NCBI GenBank assembly: GCA_035545855.1
Contig: DASZXK010000174.1
Span: forward strand, 1 to 64,000
Source of the DNA: DASZVB01 sp035545855
Lineage (GTDB): Bacteria > Myxococcota_A > Polyangia > Polyangiales > Polyangiaceae
Direction of reading: 5' to 3'
Length of the DNA: 64,000 nt
Each line of letters begins with the position of its first letter. Positions within the stretch are counted from its first letter, which is position 1. Position numbers and translations under genes: made by a program. Below the pieces are notes generated by a model. The model was given only the letters and a program-made list of their open reading frames with translations. It was not told the origin of the DNA and made no database searches. Below, piece by piece: positions 35,758 to 46,300 of the stretch.

Positions 35758-36210
35758 ATGTTCCGCGGGCAGTTCGTTCACTCGATCGATCAGAAAGGAC
35801 GCGTCAGTCTGCCGGCGCGCTTTCGCGACACCGTGCTCGCGACGGGGGACGCGCGACTCGTGATCACTCCCGCCCCCGCCGACCCGTGCCTGCATCTGTA
35901 TCCGCTCGCAGACTGGGCGGAGTTCGAGAAGCGGATCGCCGATCTCCCCCGCTTCGATCCCCACATCGTTCGCTTCCGCCGCCTGTACGTGTCCGCCGCG
36001 CTCGAGTGCGAGGTGGACGCCTCGGGCCGCGTGCTGATTTCCCCCGACTACCGCGGCCGGGCGCATCTGGAAAAAGAAGTGCTCCTCGCGGGAATGGGAC
36101 GTCACGTCGAGCTCTGGTCGAAGGAGCGCTGGGACCGCGCGACGGCGCCGCTCGCGCAGGCCGAGGAAGAGAAGTTCCTGAAGAGCGTGGAGGAGCTGAT
36201 CCGCATATGA
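35758..36210 (+). CDS. mraZ: Transcriptional regulator MraZ
   Basis: 150 residues with two SpoVT/AbrB-like halves. The N-terminus FRGQFVHSIDQKGRVSLPAR carries the DxKGRxxxP DNA-binding motif, and the second half repeats it as CEVDASGRVLISPDYR. MraZ binds direct repeats before its own gene and represses the dcw cluster. No Shine-Dalgarno is visible before the ATG. The stop overlaps the rsmH start (ATGA). Confidence 0.96.
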   Translation: MFRGQFVHSIDQKGRVSLPARFRDTVLATGDARLVITPAPADPCLHLYPLADWAEFEKRIADLPRFDPHIVRFRRLYVSAALECEVDASGRVLISPDYRGRAHLEKEVLLAGMGRHVELWSKERWDRATAPLAQAEEEKFLKSVEELIRI

Positions 36211-37163
36211 CGATGGCAGCCACGATCCTCACCGACCCGCCTCCGTTCGAGCACGTCACCGTGCTCGGCGAAGAGACCATCGCCGCGCTCCGTCCCGGGG
36301 ACGCGGAGAACGGAACGTTCGTGGACGTCACCGCCGGCGGCGGCGGACACTCGGCGCTCCTCCTCGCGCGCGCGCCCACGGCGCGCCTCTTCGCGTTCGA
36401 TCGCGATCCGCGCGCCGTGGAGGCGGCGACCGCGCGTCTCGCGCCCTTCGGGGAGCGGGTCACGGTGGTCCATGGGACGTTCTCGGAGGTCGCGCCCTGG
36501 CTCGCCGAGCACGGCGTCACGACGGTGGACGGGCTCCTGGCGGATCTCGGCGTGTCGTCGCCTCAGATCGAAGACGCCGCGCGCGGCATGAGCTTCCGCT
36601 TCGAGGGCCCGCTCGACATGCGGATGGACCCGACGCAAGGGGAGACCGCTCGGGACCTCATCGAGCGACTCGACCAGGACGAGCTCGCCGACGCCATCTA
36701 TCACTACGGCGAGGAGCACCGGTCGCGCCGCGTCGCGCGCTGCATCAAGCAGGCCCTCGACCGCGGCGAGCTCGAGACGACGCTCGATCTCCGTCGCGCC
36801 GTCGTGCGAGCGGTCGGGCCGCGGCGCGTCGGCGGGGTCGACCCCGCGACGCGGACGTTCCAGGCCCTCCGGATCCTCGTGAACCAGGAGCTCGCCGAGC
36901 TCGAGGGTCTCCTCGCGACGCTCCCGTCGCTCATCGAGCCGGGCGGCGTCGCGGCGATCATCAGCTTCCACTCCCTCGAGGATCGGCTCGTGAAGCGCGC
37001 GTTTTCGCAGCGGGACGTCTGGGAGCGCCTCTCCAAGAAGCCGATCGTCCCGACGGACGCGGAACAGGCGGAAAACCCCCGTTCCCGGAGCGCGAAGCTC
37101 CGCGCCGCCCGTCGCGTGGACGACGAGACGCCGGCCGCGCGTTTGGACGAGGAGGCCGAGTGA
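36207..37163 (+). CDS. rsmH: 16S rRNA (cytosine(1402)-N4)-methyltransferase
   Basis: 318 residues. It has the SAM motif FVDVTAGGGGHSALLL, the characteristic LLADLGVSSPQIEDAARGMS and FEGPLDMRMDPTQG, and the C-terminal IISFHSLEDRLVKRAF. It methylates C1402 in the ribosomal P-site. The start ATGACGATG overlaps the mraZ stop. It is second in the dcw operon, as is usual. Confidence 0.97.
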   Translation: MTMAATILTDPPPFEHVTVLGEETIAALRPGDAENGTFVDVTAGGGGHSALLLARAPTARLFAFDRDPRAVEAATARLAPFGERVTVVHGTFSEVAPWLAEHGVTTVDGLLADLGVSSPQIEDAARGMSFRFEGPLDMRMDPTQGETARDLIERLDQDELADAIYHYGEEHRSRRVARCIKQALDRGELETTLDLRRAVVRAVGPRRVGGVDPATRTFQALRILVNQELAELEGLLATLPSLIEPGGVAAIISFHSLEDRLVKRAFSQRDVWERLSKKPIVPTDAEQAENPRSRSAKLRAARRVDDETPAARLDEEAE

Positions 37164-37513
37164 AGAAGAGCCCGTTCCTCGTCGTGTGGACGCTCGCCGT
37201 CGCCGCAGCGACCGCGGCGTTCACCGTGCACCTCGCGCTCCGCATGCGCTCCATCGAGCTCGGTTACGACCTCGGGCGCGCGCACGCGCACCTCGGGCGC
37301 CTTCGCGAGGTGAAGCGCGTGCTCGAGCTCGAGCTCGCGAGTCACGAGACGCCCGAGCGCGTGGACCTCATCGCCCGGAGCGTCCTCGGCATGAGGGAGC
37401 CCTCGGCCGACCGGATCCTCTCCGCCGGTCCGATGCCGGCGGTCGGCGAGACGGGCGGCATCGTCGCCCCGCCGCTCGACGGAGTGCCGAGGAAGGAGCC
37501 GTCCGCGCCGTGA
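37160..37513 (+). CDS. ftsL: Cell division protein FtsL
   Basis: 117 residues. A short cytoplasmic start, one membrane helix (FLVVWTLAVAAATAAFTVHL), then a periplasmic coiled coil (LGRAHAHLGRLREVKRVLELE) and a Pro/Gly-rich tail. Sequence conservation in FtsL is low, so the call rests on size, topology and its place between rsmH and ftsI. It forms the FtsQLB-type complex that regulates septal synthesis; no ftsB is in the window. The GTG start overlaps the rsmH stop. Confidence 0.85.
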   Translation: MKKSPFLVVWTLAVAAATAAFTVHLALRMRSIELGYDLGRAHAHLGRLREVKRVLELELASHETPERVDLIARSVLGMREPSADRILSAGPMPAVGETGGIVAPPLDGVPRKEPSAP

Positions 37514-39588
37514 ATCGCCTCCAGAGCCCGAGCGGCCGTTACATCCGACTTCGGATGGGCATCCTCTGCGGCCTGCTCGCGCTCGGGATGGGGCTCGTCG
37601 TGTCCGCCGGGTACCAGCTCATGGTGTCGGACGGCGCGGAGTGGCGCGAGATGGCGGAGAAGCAGCGGCAGCGACGCCTCCACGTCACTCCGAAGCGAGG
37701 CACCTTCTACGATCGGAACGGGAGCGCTCTCGCCGTGAGCGTGGACGTCCCCGGCATCAGCCTGGATTCCGTCGAGCTCCTCCGCGGCGTGCCACCCCAG
37801 CGCGTCCCGTTCGTGGCGCGTGACGCCGCGAACCGGATCGGCGCGGCGCTCTCCATCGACCCCGCGGACGTCGAGCGGAAGATCCTGAAGAAGCGCCGCT
37901 TCTCGTGGCTCAAGCACTACGCGACTCCCGAGGAGACGGAACGCGTCCGACTCCTGTCGGACCCGGCGCAGGGCGAGCAGGAGATCGAGGGTCTCGTCGT
38001 CGAGGGCGAGGGGCGACGGTACTACCCGCGTCGTGAGCTCGCGGGCAGCATCCTCGGCTTCGTGTCGCCGGACGGCACGGGCCGCGACGGCCTCGAGCTC
38101 TCCCTGAACGGGGAGGTCGAGGGGCACCTCGAGCAGCTCCGCGGCCTCCGCGATCGCTCCGGGCGGCTCCTCTTCTCCGATGGCATCGAGGACGAACAGG
38201 CGCTCGCCGGCCACGACGTCACGCTCTCGATCGATCAGGGGATCCAGTACGTCGCCGAGCGGGAGCTCCGGAACGCGGCGCGTACCTTCGAGGCGATCGG
38301 CGGCTCCGTGGTCGTCGTGGATCCGCACACCGGGGAGATCCTCGCGCTCGCGAACTTCCCCTCCTACAACCCGAACGACTACTCGGAGAGCCCGCCGGAG
38401 GCTCGCCGCGCCAGCGCCCTCGCCGATCGGTTCGAGCCGGGCTCGACGATGAAGATGTTCACCATCGCCGCGGGGCTCGCCACCGGAACCATCACGCCTA
38501 CCCAGAAGCTCTACTGCGAGAAGGGCGCGATGCCCCTCGACAACGTGATCATCCGGGACACGCACCCGTCCGAGTGGCTCACGATTCCGCAGATCCTCGC
38601 CGTGTCCTCCAACATCTGCGCGGCGAAGATCGCCCTCGGCATGGGCGGGGACAAGCTCTACGAGGCGCTCCGTCGCTTCGGTTTCGGCGAGCCCACGGAG
38701 GTGCCACTCCCGGGCGAGTCCTCCGGCGTGCTCCGCCCGCGGGGGCGCCCCTGGGTGCAGGTCGAGACGGCCTCCGCCGCGTTCGGGCAGGGCATCAGCG
38801 TCACGGCGCTCCAGCTCGCGATGGCGGCGAGCGCGATCGCGAACGGAGGCGAGCTCATGGAGCCGATCCTCGTGAAGCGGGTCCAGACCGCGACGGGCGA
38901 GGTGATCCGGGAAGCGGTGCCGAAGGTCCGGCGTCGCGCGGTGCCGAAGACGGCGGCGCGTCTCGTCGCGGAGATGATGATCGCCGTGACGGAGGGCGAA
39001 GGCACGGGCGTCGCCGCGGCGATCGACGGCTACCAGGTCGCCGGCAAGACGGCCACGGCGCAGAAGGCCGATCCGGCGACGGGGCTCTACTCCCTCGACA
39101 AGTTCATCGCGTCGTTCGTCGGGTTCGTCCCGGCGCGCGATCCCGCGGTAGCGATCGCCGTCGTGCTGGACGAGCCGATGGTGGAGCACGCCGGCGGCGC
39201 GGTCGCGGCTCCGGTGTTCCAGGCGGTCGCCTCGATGGCGCTCAAGTATCGCGGGCTCACGCCGCAGGGGACGCCCCGGACCGACCCGGCGGAGCTCGCC
39301 CGCCGTCCGGATCCGGCGCACGCCGTCTACGCCGAGTTCCGGAAAGCCGCGGGCCTTTCCCCCGCCGTCCAGGAGAGCCACGACACGGCCGGGCGCGTCG
39401 CGGAGGGCAAGGTCCGCCTCCCGGATCTCACGGGGTTTCCGGTGCGCCTCGCCATCCAGCGGAGTCTCGAGGCGGGCGTGAAGCCGCGCGTCGAGGGAAC
39501 CGGATTGCTCTCCCGGCAGGTGCCGCCGCCCGGGCAGATCGTGGAGCAGGGGGCCGAGGTCGTCCTCGTGTTCGAGCCGGCCACATGA
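37510..39588 (+). CDS. ftsI: Septal peptidoglycan transpeptidase FtsI (PBP) with a C-terminal PASTA domain
   Basis: 692 residues. Membrane helix about 13-38, class B dimerisation region, then the transpeptidase domain with S312-T-M-K315, S366-S-N368 and K513-T-A (in place of KTG). The last 60 residues (VRLPDLTGFPVRLAIQ ... PPPGQIVEQGAEVVLVF) form a PASTA domain, which typical gammaproteobacterial FtsI lacks. It crosslinks septal peptidoglycan in complex with FtsW. GTG start overlapping ftsL; the stop overlaps murE (ATGA). Confidence 0.95.
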   Translation: MNRLQSPSGRYIRLRMGILCGLLALGMGLVVSAGYQLMVSDGAEWREMAEKQRQRRLHVTPKRGTFYDRNGSALAVSVDVPGISLDSVELLRGVPPQRVPFVARDAANRIGAALSIDPADVERKILKKRRFSWLKHYATPEETERVRLLSDPAQGEQEIEGLVVEGEGRRYYPRRELAGSILGFVSPDGTGRDGLELSLNGEVEGHLEQLRGLRDRSGRLLFSDGIEDEQALAGHDVTLSIDQGIQYVAERELRNAARTFEAIGGSVVVVDPHTGEILALANFPSYNPNDYSESPPEARRASALADRFEPGSTMKMFTIAAGLATGTITPTQKLYCEKGAMPLDNVIIRDTHPSEWLTIPQILAVSSNICAAKIALGMGGDKLYEALRRFGFGEPTEVPLPGESSGVLRPRGRPWVQVETASAAFGQGISVTALQLAMAASAIANGGELMEPILVKRVQTATGEVIREAVPKVRRRAVPKTAARLVAEMMIAVTEGEGTGVAAAIDGYQVAGKTATAQKADPATGLYSLDKFIASFVGFVPARDPAVAIAVVLDEPMVEHAGGAVAAPVFQAVASMALKYRGLTPQGTPRTDPAELARRPDPAHAVYAEFRKAAGLSPAVQESHDTAGRVAEGKVRLPDLTGFPVRLAIQRSLEAGVKPRVEGTGLLSRQVPPPGQIVEQGAEVVLVFEPAT

Positions 39589-41096
39589 GTCTTCCCATGC
39601 CGCACCCCGCGAAAGGACTTCCGCTCGGCGTGCTCGTCCGCGAGCTCGGCCGCTCGGTCGCGCGTCTCTTCGGCGACCCGGAGGTGTGCGTGACCGACGT
39701 CCGCCAGGACTCGCGACGGGTCGAGCCCGGAGATCTCTTCGTCGCTCGCGCCGGCGGCAAGGTGGACGGCTCGCGGTTCGTCGTGGACGCCGCTCGTCGC
39801 GGCGCCGCGGCCGTGCTCACCGAGCACGGCGCGGCGCTCGAGGGCGTCTCGCTCCCCGTCATTCGCGTCGACGACGCGAAGGTCGCGCTCTCGTTCGCCG
39901 CGGAGGCCGTCCACGGCCATCCGTCCCGCGCGCTCCGCGTGACCGGCATCACCGGGACGAACGGCAAGACGACGACGGCCTGGCTCGCCGAGCGGGCCAT
40001 CGAAGCCGCCGGCGGGGCCGCGGCGCGCCTCGGCACGCTCGGCTACTCGTTCCACGGAGACGTCATCGACGAGTCCCTGACGACGCCCGAGGCCGACGAC
40101 ATTTCGCGGATCGCCGCCCGCGCGCTCTCCCGCGGCGCGACGGATTTCGTGATGGAGGTGTCCAGCATCGCCCTCGTCCAGGCGCGCGTCGAGGCGCTCT
40201 CCTTCGCGGTCGCCGCGTTCTCGAATCTCACCCAGGACCATCTGGACTTCCACGGCACGATGGCAGAGTACGCGCGGGCCAAGGCGCGTCTCTTCACGGA
40301 GCTCTCGCCCGCGGCGTCCGTTCTCTTCGCCGACGACCCGTTCGGCGCCGAGCTCTCGCGCAAGGCGCGTGGCAAGGTGCTCACCGTCGGGCGCTCGGCG
40401 GACTGCTCGGTGCGCGCGCTCGAGACGCGCATCGACCGGAACGGCATCTTCGCGCGCGTCGCGACGCCCACCGGGGAAGTGACGCTCGACAGCCGGCTCG
40501 TCGGCGCGCATAACCTCGAGAACCTGCTCCTCGCGCTCGGCATCACGGTCGGGCTCGGCCTGGATCCGGAAAAGGCCGCGGAGGGGCTCTCGGCCGCCGG
40601 CGCGGCGCCCGGCCGCCTCGAGCGCTGCGACGGACCCGCGGACGACGTCACGGTCGTCGTGGACTACGCGCACACGCCCGACGCCCTCGTGCGGGTGCTC
40701 CACGCCGTCCGCTCGCTCGGGCCCGGCAAGGTGCATTGCGTCTTCGGGTGCGGCGGCGATCGCGATCCGGACAAGCGCCCGAAGATGGGCGCGGCCGTCG
40801 CGGAGCTCGCGGACCGCGCGACGATCACGAACGACAACCCGCGCACGGAGGATCCGGCCGCGATCGCCGCCGCCATCGACGTCGGGTTCGTCGGCTTCGG
40901 CACGCCCTACGAGATCGAGCTCGACCGCGAAGCGGCCATTCGCGAGGCGATCGCGATCGCGGCCCCCGGGGACGTCGTGCTCCTCGCCGGAAAGGGCCAC
41001 GAGACGTACCAGATCATCGGGACGGAGAAGCGTCACTTCGACGACCGCGAGGTCGCGCGCGACGCGCTCCAGAAGCGACGCGGAGGGTCGGGCTGA
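39585..41096 (+). CDS. murE: UDP-MurNAc-L-Ala-D-Glu ligase MurE, probably meso-diaminopimelate-adding
   Basis: 503 residues, three-domain Mur ligase. ATP-binding GITGTNGKTTT at residues 121-131; substrate motif DNPR at 417-420, which is diagnostic for meso-diaminopimelate rather than lysine addition. This matches the OmpA domain elsewhere in the window. Final segment LLAGKGHETYQIIG. Starts within the ftsI stop and overlaps murF by one base (TGATG). Confidence 0.96.
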   Translation: MSLPMPHPAKGLPLGVLVRELGRSVARLFGDPEVCVTDVRQDSRRVEPGDLFVARAGGKVDGSRFVVDAARRGAAAVLTEHGAALEGVSLPVIRVDDAKVALSFAAEAVHGHPSRALRVTGITGTNGKTTTAWLAERAIEAAGGAAARLGTLGYSFHGDVIDESLTTPEADDISRIAARALSRGATDFVMEVSSIALVQARVEALSFAVAAFSNLTQDHLDFHGTMAEYARAKARLFTELSPAASVLFADDPFGAELSRKARGKVLTVGRSADCSVRALETRIDRNGIFARVATPTGEVTLDSRLVGAHNLENLLLALGITVGLGLDPEKAAEGLSAAGAAPGRLERCDGPADDVTVVVDYAHTPDALVRVLHAVRSLGPGKVHCVFGCGGDRDPDKRPKMGAAVAELADRATITNDNPRTEDPAAIAAAIDVGFVGFGTPYEIELDREAAIREAIAIAAPGDVVLLAGKGHETYQIIGTEKRHFDDREVARDALQKRRGGSG

Positions 41097-42549
41097 TGGC
41101 GACGCCGATCCCCGAGAACGTCGCGCCGTTCACCGTCCAGGAGATCGTGACCGCGACCGCCGGCACTCTCCGGCCCGGCTCCACCGAAGGCAGCGTGGCG
41201 GGCGTCACCACGGATTCGCGCACGAACGTCGCGGGGAAGCTCTTCGTCGCGCTCGTCGGCGAGACCTTCGACGGTCACCGGTTCGCCGGGGACGCGGTTC
41301 GAGCCGGCGCCGCGGCGCTCCTCGTCCGGAAGGGCGTTCCGGTCGACGTCCCGCCGGGCGTGCCCGTCGTCGAGGTCGCCGACACGCTCGTCGGGCTCGG
41401 CGCGCTCGCTCGCCTCCACCGAAAACGCTGGGGAGGAACCGTCGTGGGCGTCGCGGGCTCCGCGGGGAAGACCACGACGCGAAGTGCGGTCGCGGCGGCT
41501 CTCGAAGGGGTCTGTCCGGGCGAGGTTCACTCGGTCCCGGGGAACCTCAACAACCGCATCGGCGTCCCGATGGTGCTGCTCACGCTGACGCAGGCGAGCA
41601 CCGTGTCCGTGGTGGAGATCGGCACCAACGTCCGCGGCGAGGTGAAGCTCCTCACGGCCATCGCTCTCCCGAACATCGGCGTCCTCACGCTCGTGGACGT
41701 GGAGCACGCCGAAGGCCTCGGCACCATCGATTCCATCGAGGAGGAGGAAGGGGACCTCCTCCGCGGGCTCCCGAAGAACGGCACCGCGATCGCGAACGGC
41801 GACGACGAGCGCGCCGCGCGACAGCTCGCGCGGGCCCCGTGCCGGAAGAAGCTCACCTACGGGACGCGCGGCACGGCGGACTACCGCATCCTGCGCCGCG
41901 AGAGCCTGGGCCTCGGCGGCAGCCGGATCGTCCTCGAGCGCCCGCGGGGACGGGGACGGGACACCATCTCGCTCGACGCGCCGCTCCTCGGCATGCCCGG
42001 CGCCCTCGCCATCGCCGCGGCCACGGCCGTGGCGGATCGCGTCGCCGGCCGGAACGGCGCTCTCGCCGACAGGCTCACCCAGGCGTTCGGCTCCGGGAAG
42101 CTCGGCGAGCCCGGACGGCTGCGGCCAGTGCTCTTGTCGGATCGGACCGTGGTCCTCGACGACAGCTACAACGCGAACCCGGCGAGCGTCCGCGCCGCCG
42201 TCGCGACGGCCCGCGAGATCGCCGACGACCGGAACGCGCGCCTCGTCCTCGTGCTGGGCGAGATGCGCGAGCTCGGGACGGAGTCCGCCCTGGAGCACGA
42301 CGCCGTCGGTCGGGACCTCGGCGCGAGCGGCGCCGCGGCGCTCATCGCCGTCGCGGGGGAGGCGAAGCGCTTCGCGACGCAGGCGGCTTCGTCGGGCGTC
42401 GACGCGACGTTCGCTCCGGACTCCGAGCACGCGGTCGAGCTCGTCCTGTCCCGGGTGAAGCCGGGTGACGTCGTCCTCGTGAAGGCGTCCCGCGGCGTGC
42501 ATGCCGAGCGCGTCGTCGAGGGACTCATCCGCGCGAAGGGACGCGCCGC

Positions 42550-42553
<4 letters not shown>
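41096..42553 (+). CDS. murF: UDP-MurNAc-tripeptide-D-Ala-D-Ala ligase
   Basis: 485 residues. It has GVAGSAGKTTTRSA as the ATP site, LNNRIGVPMVLLTLT, VVEIGTNVRGEVKLL, DDSYNANPASVRAA and LVLGEMRELG. It adds D-Ala-D-Ala to complete the UDP-MurNAc-pentapeptide in the cytosol. The start overlaps the murE stop by one base; the stop overlaps the mraY GTG. Confidence 0.95.
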
Positions 42554-43680
<1,127 letters not shown>

Positions 43681-43685
43681 GCGGC

Positions 43686-45014
43686 ATGGAACTCCGCGGT
43701 AAGAGCGTCGTCGTCGTCGGGCTCGGTCGAAGCGGGATCGCCGCGGCGAAGCTCTGCCTCTCGCGCGGCGCCAAGGTGTCCGGGACCGATTCGCGCACGC
43801 TCGAGGAGATCGGCGACTCCGTTCGAACGCTCGGCGTCCCGCTCGTCCTCGGCGGGCACGACGCGGCGCCGTTCGGAGACGCGGACGTCGTCGTGGTGTC
43901 TCCCGGCGTCCCCCCGTTTTCGGCGCTCGACAAGGCCGCCCGGAACGGCGCGCTCGTCATCGGGGAGCTCGATCTCGCCGCGCGCTTCGTGAAGGCGCCC
44001 ATCGTCGCCGTCGGCGGAACGAACGGGAAGAGCACCGTCACGACCGCGACCGCCGCCCTCGTCGCCGCCTCGGGCAAGAGGACGTTCTCCGGCGGTAACC
44101 TCGGGACGCCGCTCGCGGAGGCCGTGGACCAGCCGTTCGACGTCCTCGTCGTCGAGGTCTCGAGCTTCCAGCTCGAGCGCGCGCCGGCGTTCCACCCGAA
44201 GGTCGGCGTCCTGCTCAACGTGACGGAAGACCACCTCGACCGCTACCCGTCCTTCGACGCCTACGCGGCGGCGAAGGGCAACGCGTTCGTGAATCAGACG
44301 GACGACGACGTCGCGGTCGTCCCCGCGGGGGACCGCCTCTGCCGTCGCGAGGCGGAGCGCGGCGACGCTCGCGTCCTCACGTTCGGCGAGAAGGCGGACT
44401 ACGTCGTCGACGGCGCGTCCGTCGTGGAGCGAGCTTCCGGTGAACGCTTCTCGCTCGAGGGCACCGACTTCCACGGCACGCACAACTTCTCGAACGCCGC
44501 GGCGTCCATCGCGGCCGCGCGCGCCATCGGTGTCGGCGCGGAGGCCGTCCGCGCGGGGCTCCGGGAGTTCCGCGCGCTCGGACACCGCATGGCGCTCGTC
44601 TCCGAGGTGAACGGCGTCCGCTACTACGACGATTCCAAGGCGACGAACGTCGGGGCCGCCGTCACGGCGCTCCGCGGCCTCGTCGAGCCCAGGGCGGTGC
44701 TCGTCGCGGGAGGCCGGGACAAGCTCGGCTCGTACGAGCCGCTCGTCCAGGCCCTCGTCGAGAAGGCGCGAGGAGTCGTGGTCATCGGGGAAGCGGCGGA
44801 CCGCATCGCGAGCGCCGTATCGGGCCGCGTCCCGGTCGTGTTCGCGAAGACGATGGAAGACGCCGTCCGGAGGGCGCAGGAGCTCGCGAAGCCGGGCGAC
44901 GCGGTCCTCCTCTCGCCGGCCTGCGCGAGCTTCGACATGTTCAAGGGCTACGCGGATCGGGGCGACCGGTTCGTCGAGGCCGTGAAGTCTCTCTCTCCCC
45001 GGAGCGCGTCATGA
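43686..45014 (+). CDS. murD: UDP-MurNAc-L-Ala-D-Glu ligase
   Basis: 442 residues. The N-terminal VVVVGLGRSGIAAAKL binds the UDP moiety; ATP site VGGTNGKSTVTTAT; DDSKATNVGAA and LLSPACASFDMFKGYADRG close the family pattern. The ATG start gives the family-standard MELRGKSV. An in-frame GTG at 43677, overlapping the mraY stop as elsewhere in this operon, is a credible alternative that adds three residues. Confidence 0.95.
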   Translation: MELRGKSVVVVGLGRSGIAAAKLCLSRGAKVSGTDSRTLEEIGDSVRTLGVPLVLGGHDAAPFGDADVVVVSPGVPPFSALDKAARNGALVIGELDLAARFVKAPIVAVGGTNGKSTVTTATAALVAASGKRTFSGGNLGTPLAEAVDQPFDVLVVEVSSFQLERAPAFHPKVGVLLNVTEDHLDRYPSFDAYAAAKGNAFVNQTDDDVAVVPAGDRLCRREAERGDARVLTFGEKADYVVDGASVVERASGERFSLEGTDFHGTHNFSNAAASIAAARAIGVGAEAVRAGLREFRALGHRMALVSEVNGVRYYDDSKATNVGAAVTALRGLVEPRAVLVAGGRDKLGSYEPLVQALVEKARGVVVIGEAADRIASAVSGRVPVVFAKTMEDAVRRAQELAKPGDAVLLSPACASFDMFKGYADRGDRFVEAVKSLSPRSAS

Positions 45015-46300
45015 AGGAAGCCGCGTCCACACGAAAGCCGTCCGTGCGGCCTCCGGCGAGCGTTCCTCTGGCGAGCGTCGCGCCCGCGAGCGAAACCTGG
45101 GTGCCGCGCACGGGCCCCGTGGATCCGGTGCTCGCCGCCGTCGTGATCGCGCTCCTCGGGTTCGGGGTCGTCATGGTGTTCTCCGCGAGCACCATCGAGG
45201 CCACCGTCACGTTCCGGGACCCGTACTACTTCCTGAAGAAGCAAGGCGCGTACGCCGTGGTCGCTCTGGCCATCATGGCCTTCGTTTCCCGCGTCGACTA
45301 CCACCGCCTGCGGCCGTTCACGTACCCCGTGCTCGGCGCGGTCACGATCCTCCTCGCGATGAGCGTCGTCGGCTTCGGGCATTCGGGCGGCGGCGCTGCG
45401 CGCTGGCTCCGGCTCGGTCCGATCAACATCCAGCCCTCGGAAGCCGCGAAGCTCGCGCTCATCCTGTGGCTCGGGTACTCGCTCGCGAAGAAGCAAGACA
45501 GGGTGAAGAGCTTCAGCATCGGGATGCTGCCGCACCTCCTGATGGCGGGCGTCCTCATGCTCCTCTGCCTCAAGCAGCCGGACTTCGGCGGCGCCCTCGT
45601 GCTGCTCCTCCTGACGTTCACGCTCCTCTTCGTCGCGGGCGCTCGTCTCGGGTACCTGCTCGGCGCGCTCATCCTCGGAGCCGCCGCGGGCGCGTGGCTC
45701 ATCCGTTCCAAGGCGTACCGCTGGGAGCGCGTCCTCGCGTGGTTCAACATGGCCGAGCACCGGCAGGACCTCGCGTATCAGCCCTTCCAGAGCGTCATGA
45801 GCTTCGGCTCGGGGCGAGGGACCGGCCTCGGTCTCGGTCACGGCCTCCAGGTGCTGTACCTGCCGGAAGCCCACACGGACTTCGTCTCCGCGATCATCGG
45901 CGAGGAGCTCGGTTTCCTGGGAATTCTGTGCCTCTGCGTCACGTATCTCGTGATCGTCGCGCGCGGCGTGCGCACGGCGCTCCGCGCCGACGACGAGTAC
46001 GGCGCGTACATCGCCTTCGGCATCGCCGTCCTGTTCGGGCTCCAGGCGCTCATCAACCTGGCCGTCGCGATGGCCATGCTGCCGACGAAGGGCCTCACGC
46101 TTCCGTTCGTGAGCTACGGCGGCTCGTCGCTCCTCGTGAGCGCCGCGGCGATGGGCGTCCTCCTGAACATCTCGCGATCCCGGGGGGACGTGCCGCGCGC
46201 GGTCCGTCCCGGGCCCCCCGCGGAGGCGAGCGCGCTCCTCGCGTCGGAGGCGGACTTCGCGCCCTCCGAGGCGAAGCGCGCCGCGGAGGTCCCGTCGTGA
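45011..46300 (+). CDS. ftsW: Lipid II polymerase FtsW (SEDS family)
   Basis: 429 residues with about ten membrane helices and an N-terminal cytoplasmic tail of about 35 residues rich in Pro and Ser. It has SEDS signatures: RWLRLGPINIQPSEAAKL, the catalytic-loop region EAHTDFVSAIIGEELGFLG, and LPFVSYGGSSL. It works with FtsI as the septal glycosyltransferase/transpeptidase pair. The C-terminal tail is cytoplasmic and Ala/Glu rich. The start overlaps the murD stop. Confidence 0.96.
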   Translation: MKEAASTRKPSVRPPASVPLASVAPASETWVPRTGPVDPVLAAVVIALLGFGVVMVFSASTIEATVTFRDPYYFLKKQGAYAVVALAIMAFVSRVDYHRLRPFTYPVLGAVTILLAMSVVGFGHSGGGAARWLRLGPINIQPSEAAKLALILWLGYSLAKKQDRVKSFSIGMLPHLLMAGVLMLLCLKQPDFGGALVLLLLTFTLLFVAGARLGYLLGALILGAAAGAWLIRSKAYRWERVLAWFNMAEHRQDLAYQPFQSVMSFGSGRGTGLGLGHGLQVLYLPEAHTDFVSAIIGEELGFLGILCLCVTYLVIVARGVRTALRADDEYGAYIAFGIAVLFGLQALINLAVAMAMLPTKGLTLPFVSYGGSSLLVSAAAMGVLLNISRSRGDVPRAVRPGPPAEASALLASEADFAPSEAKRAAEVPS

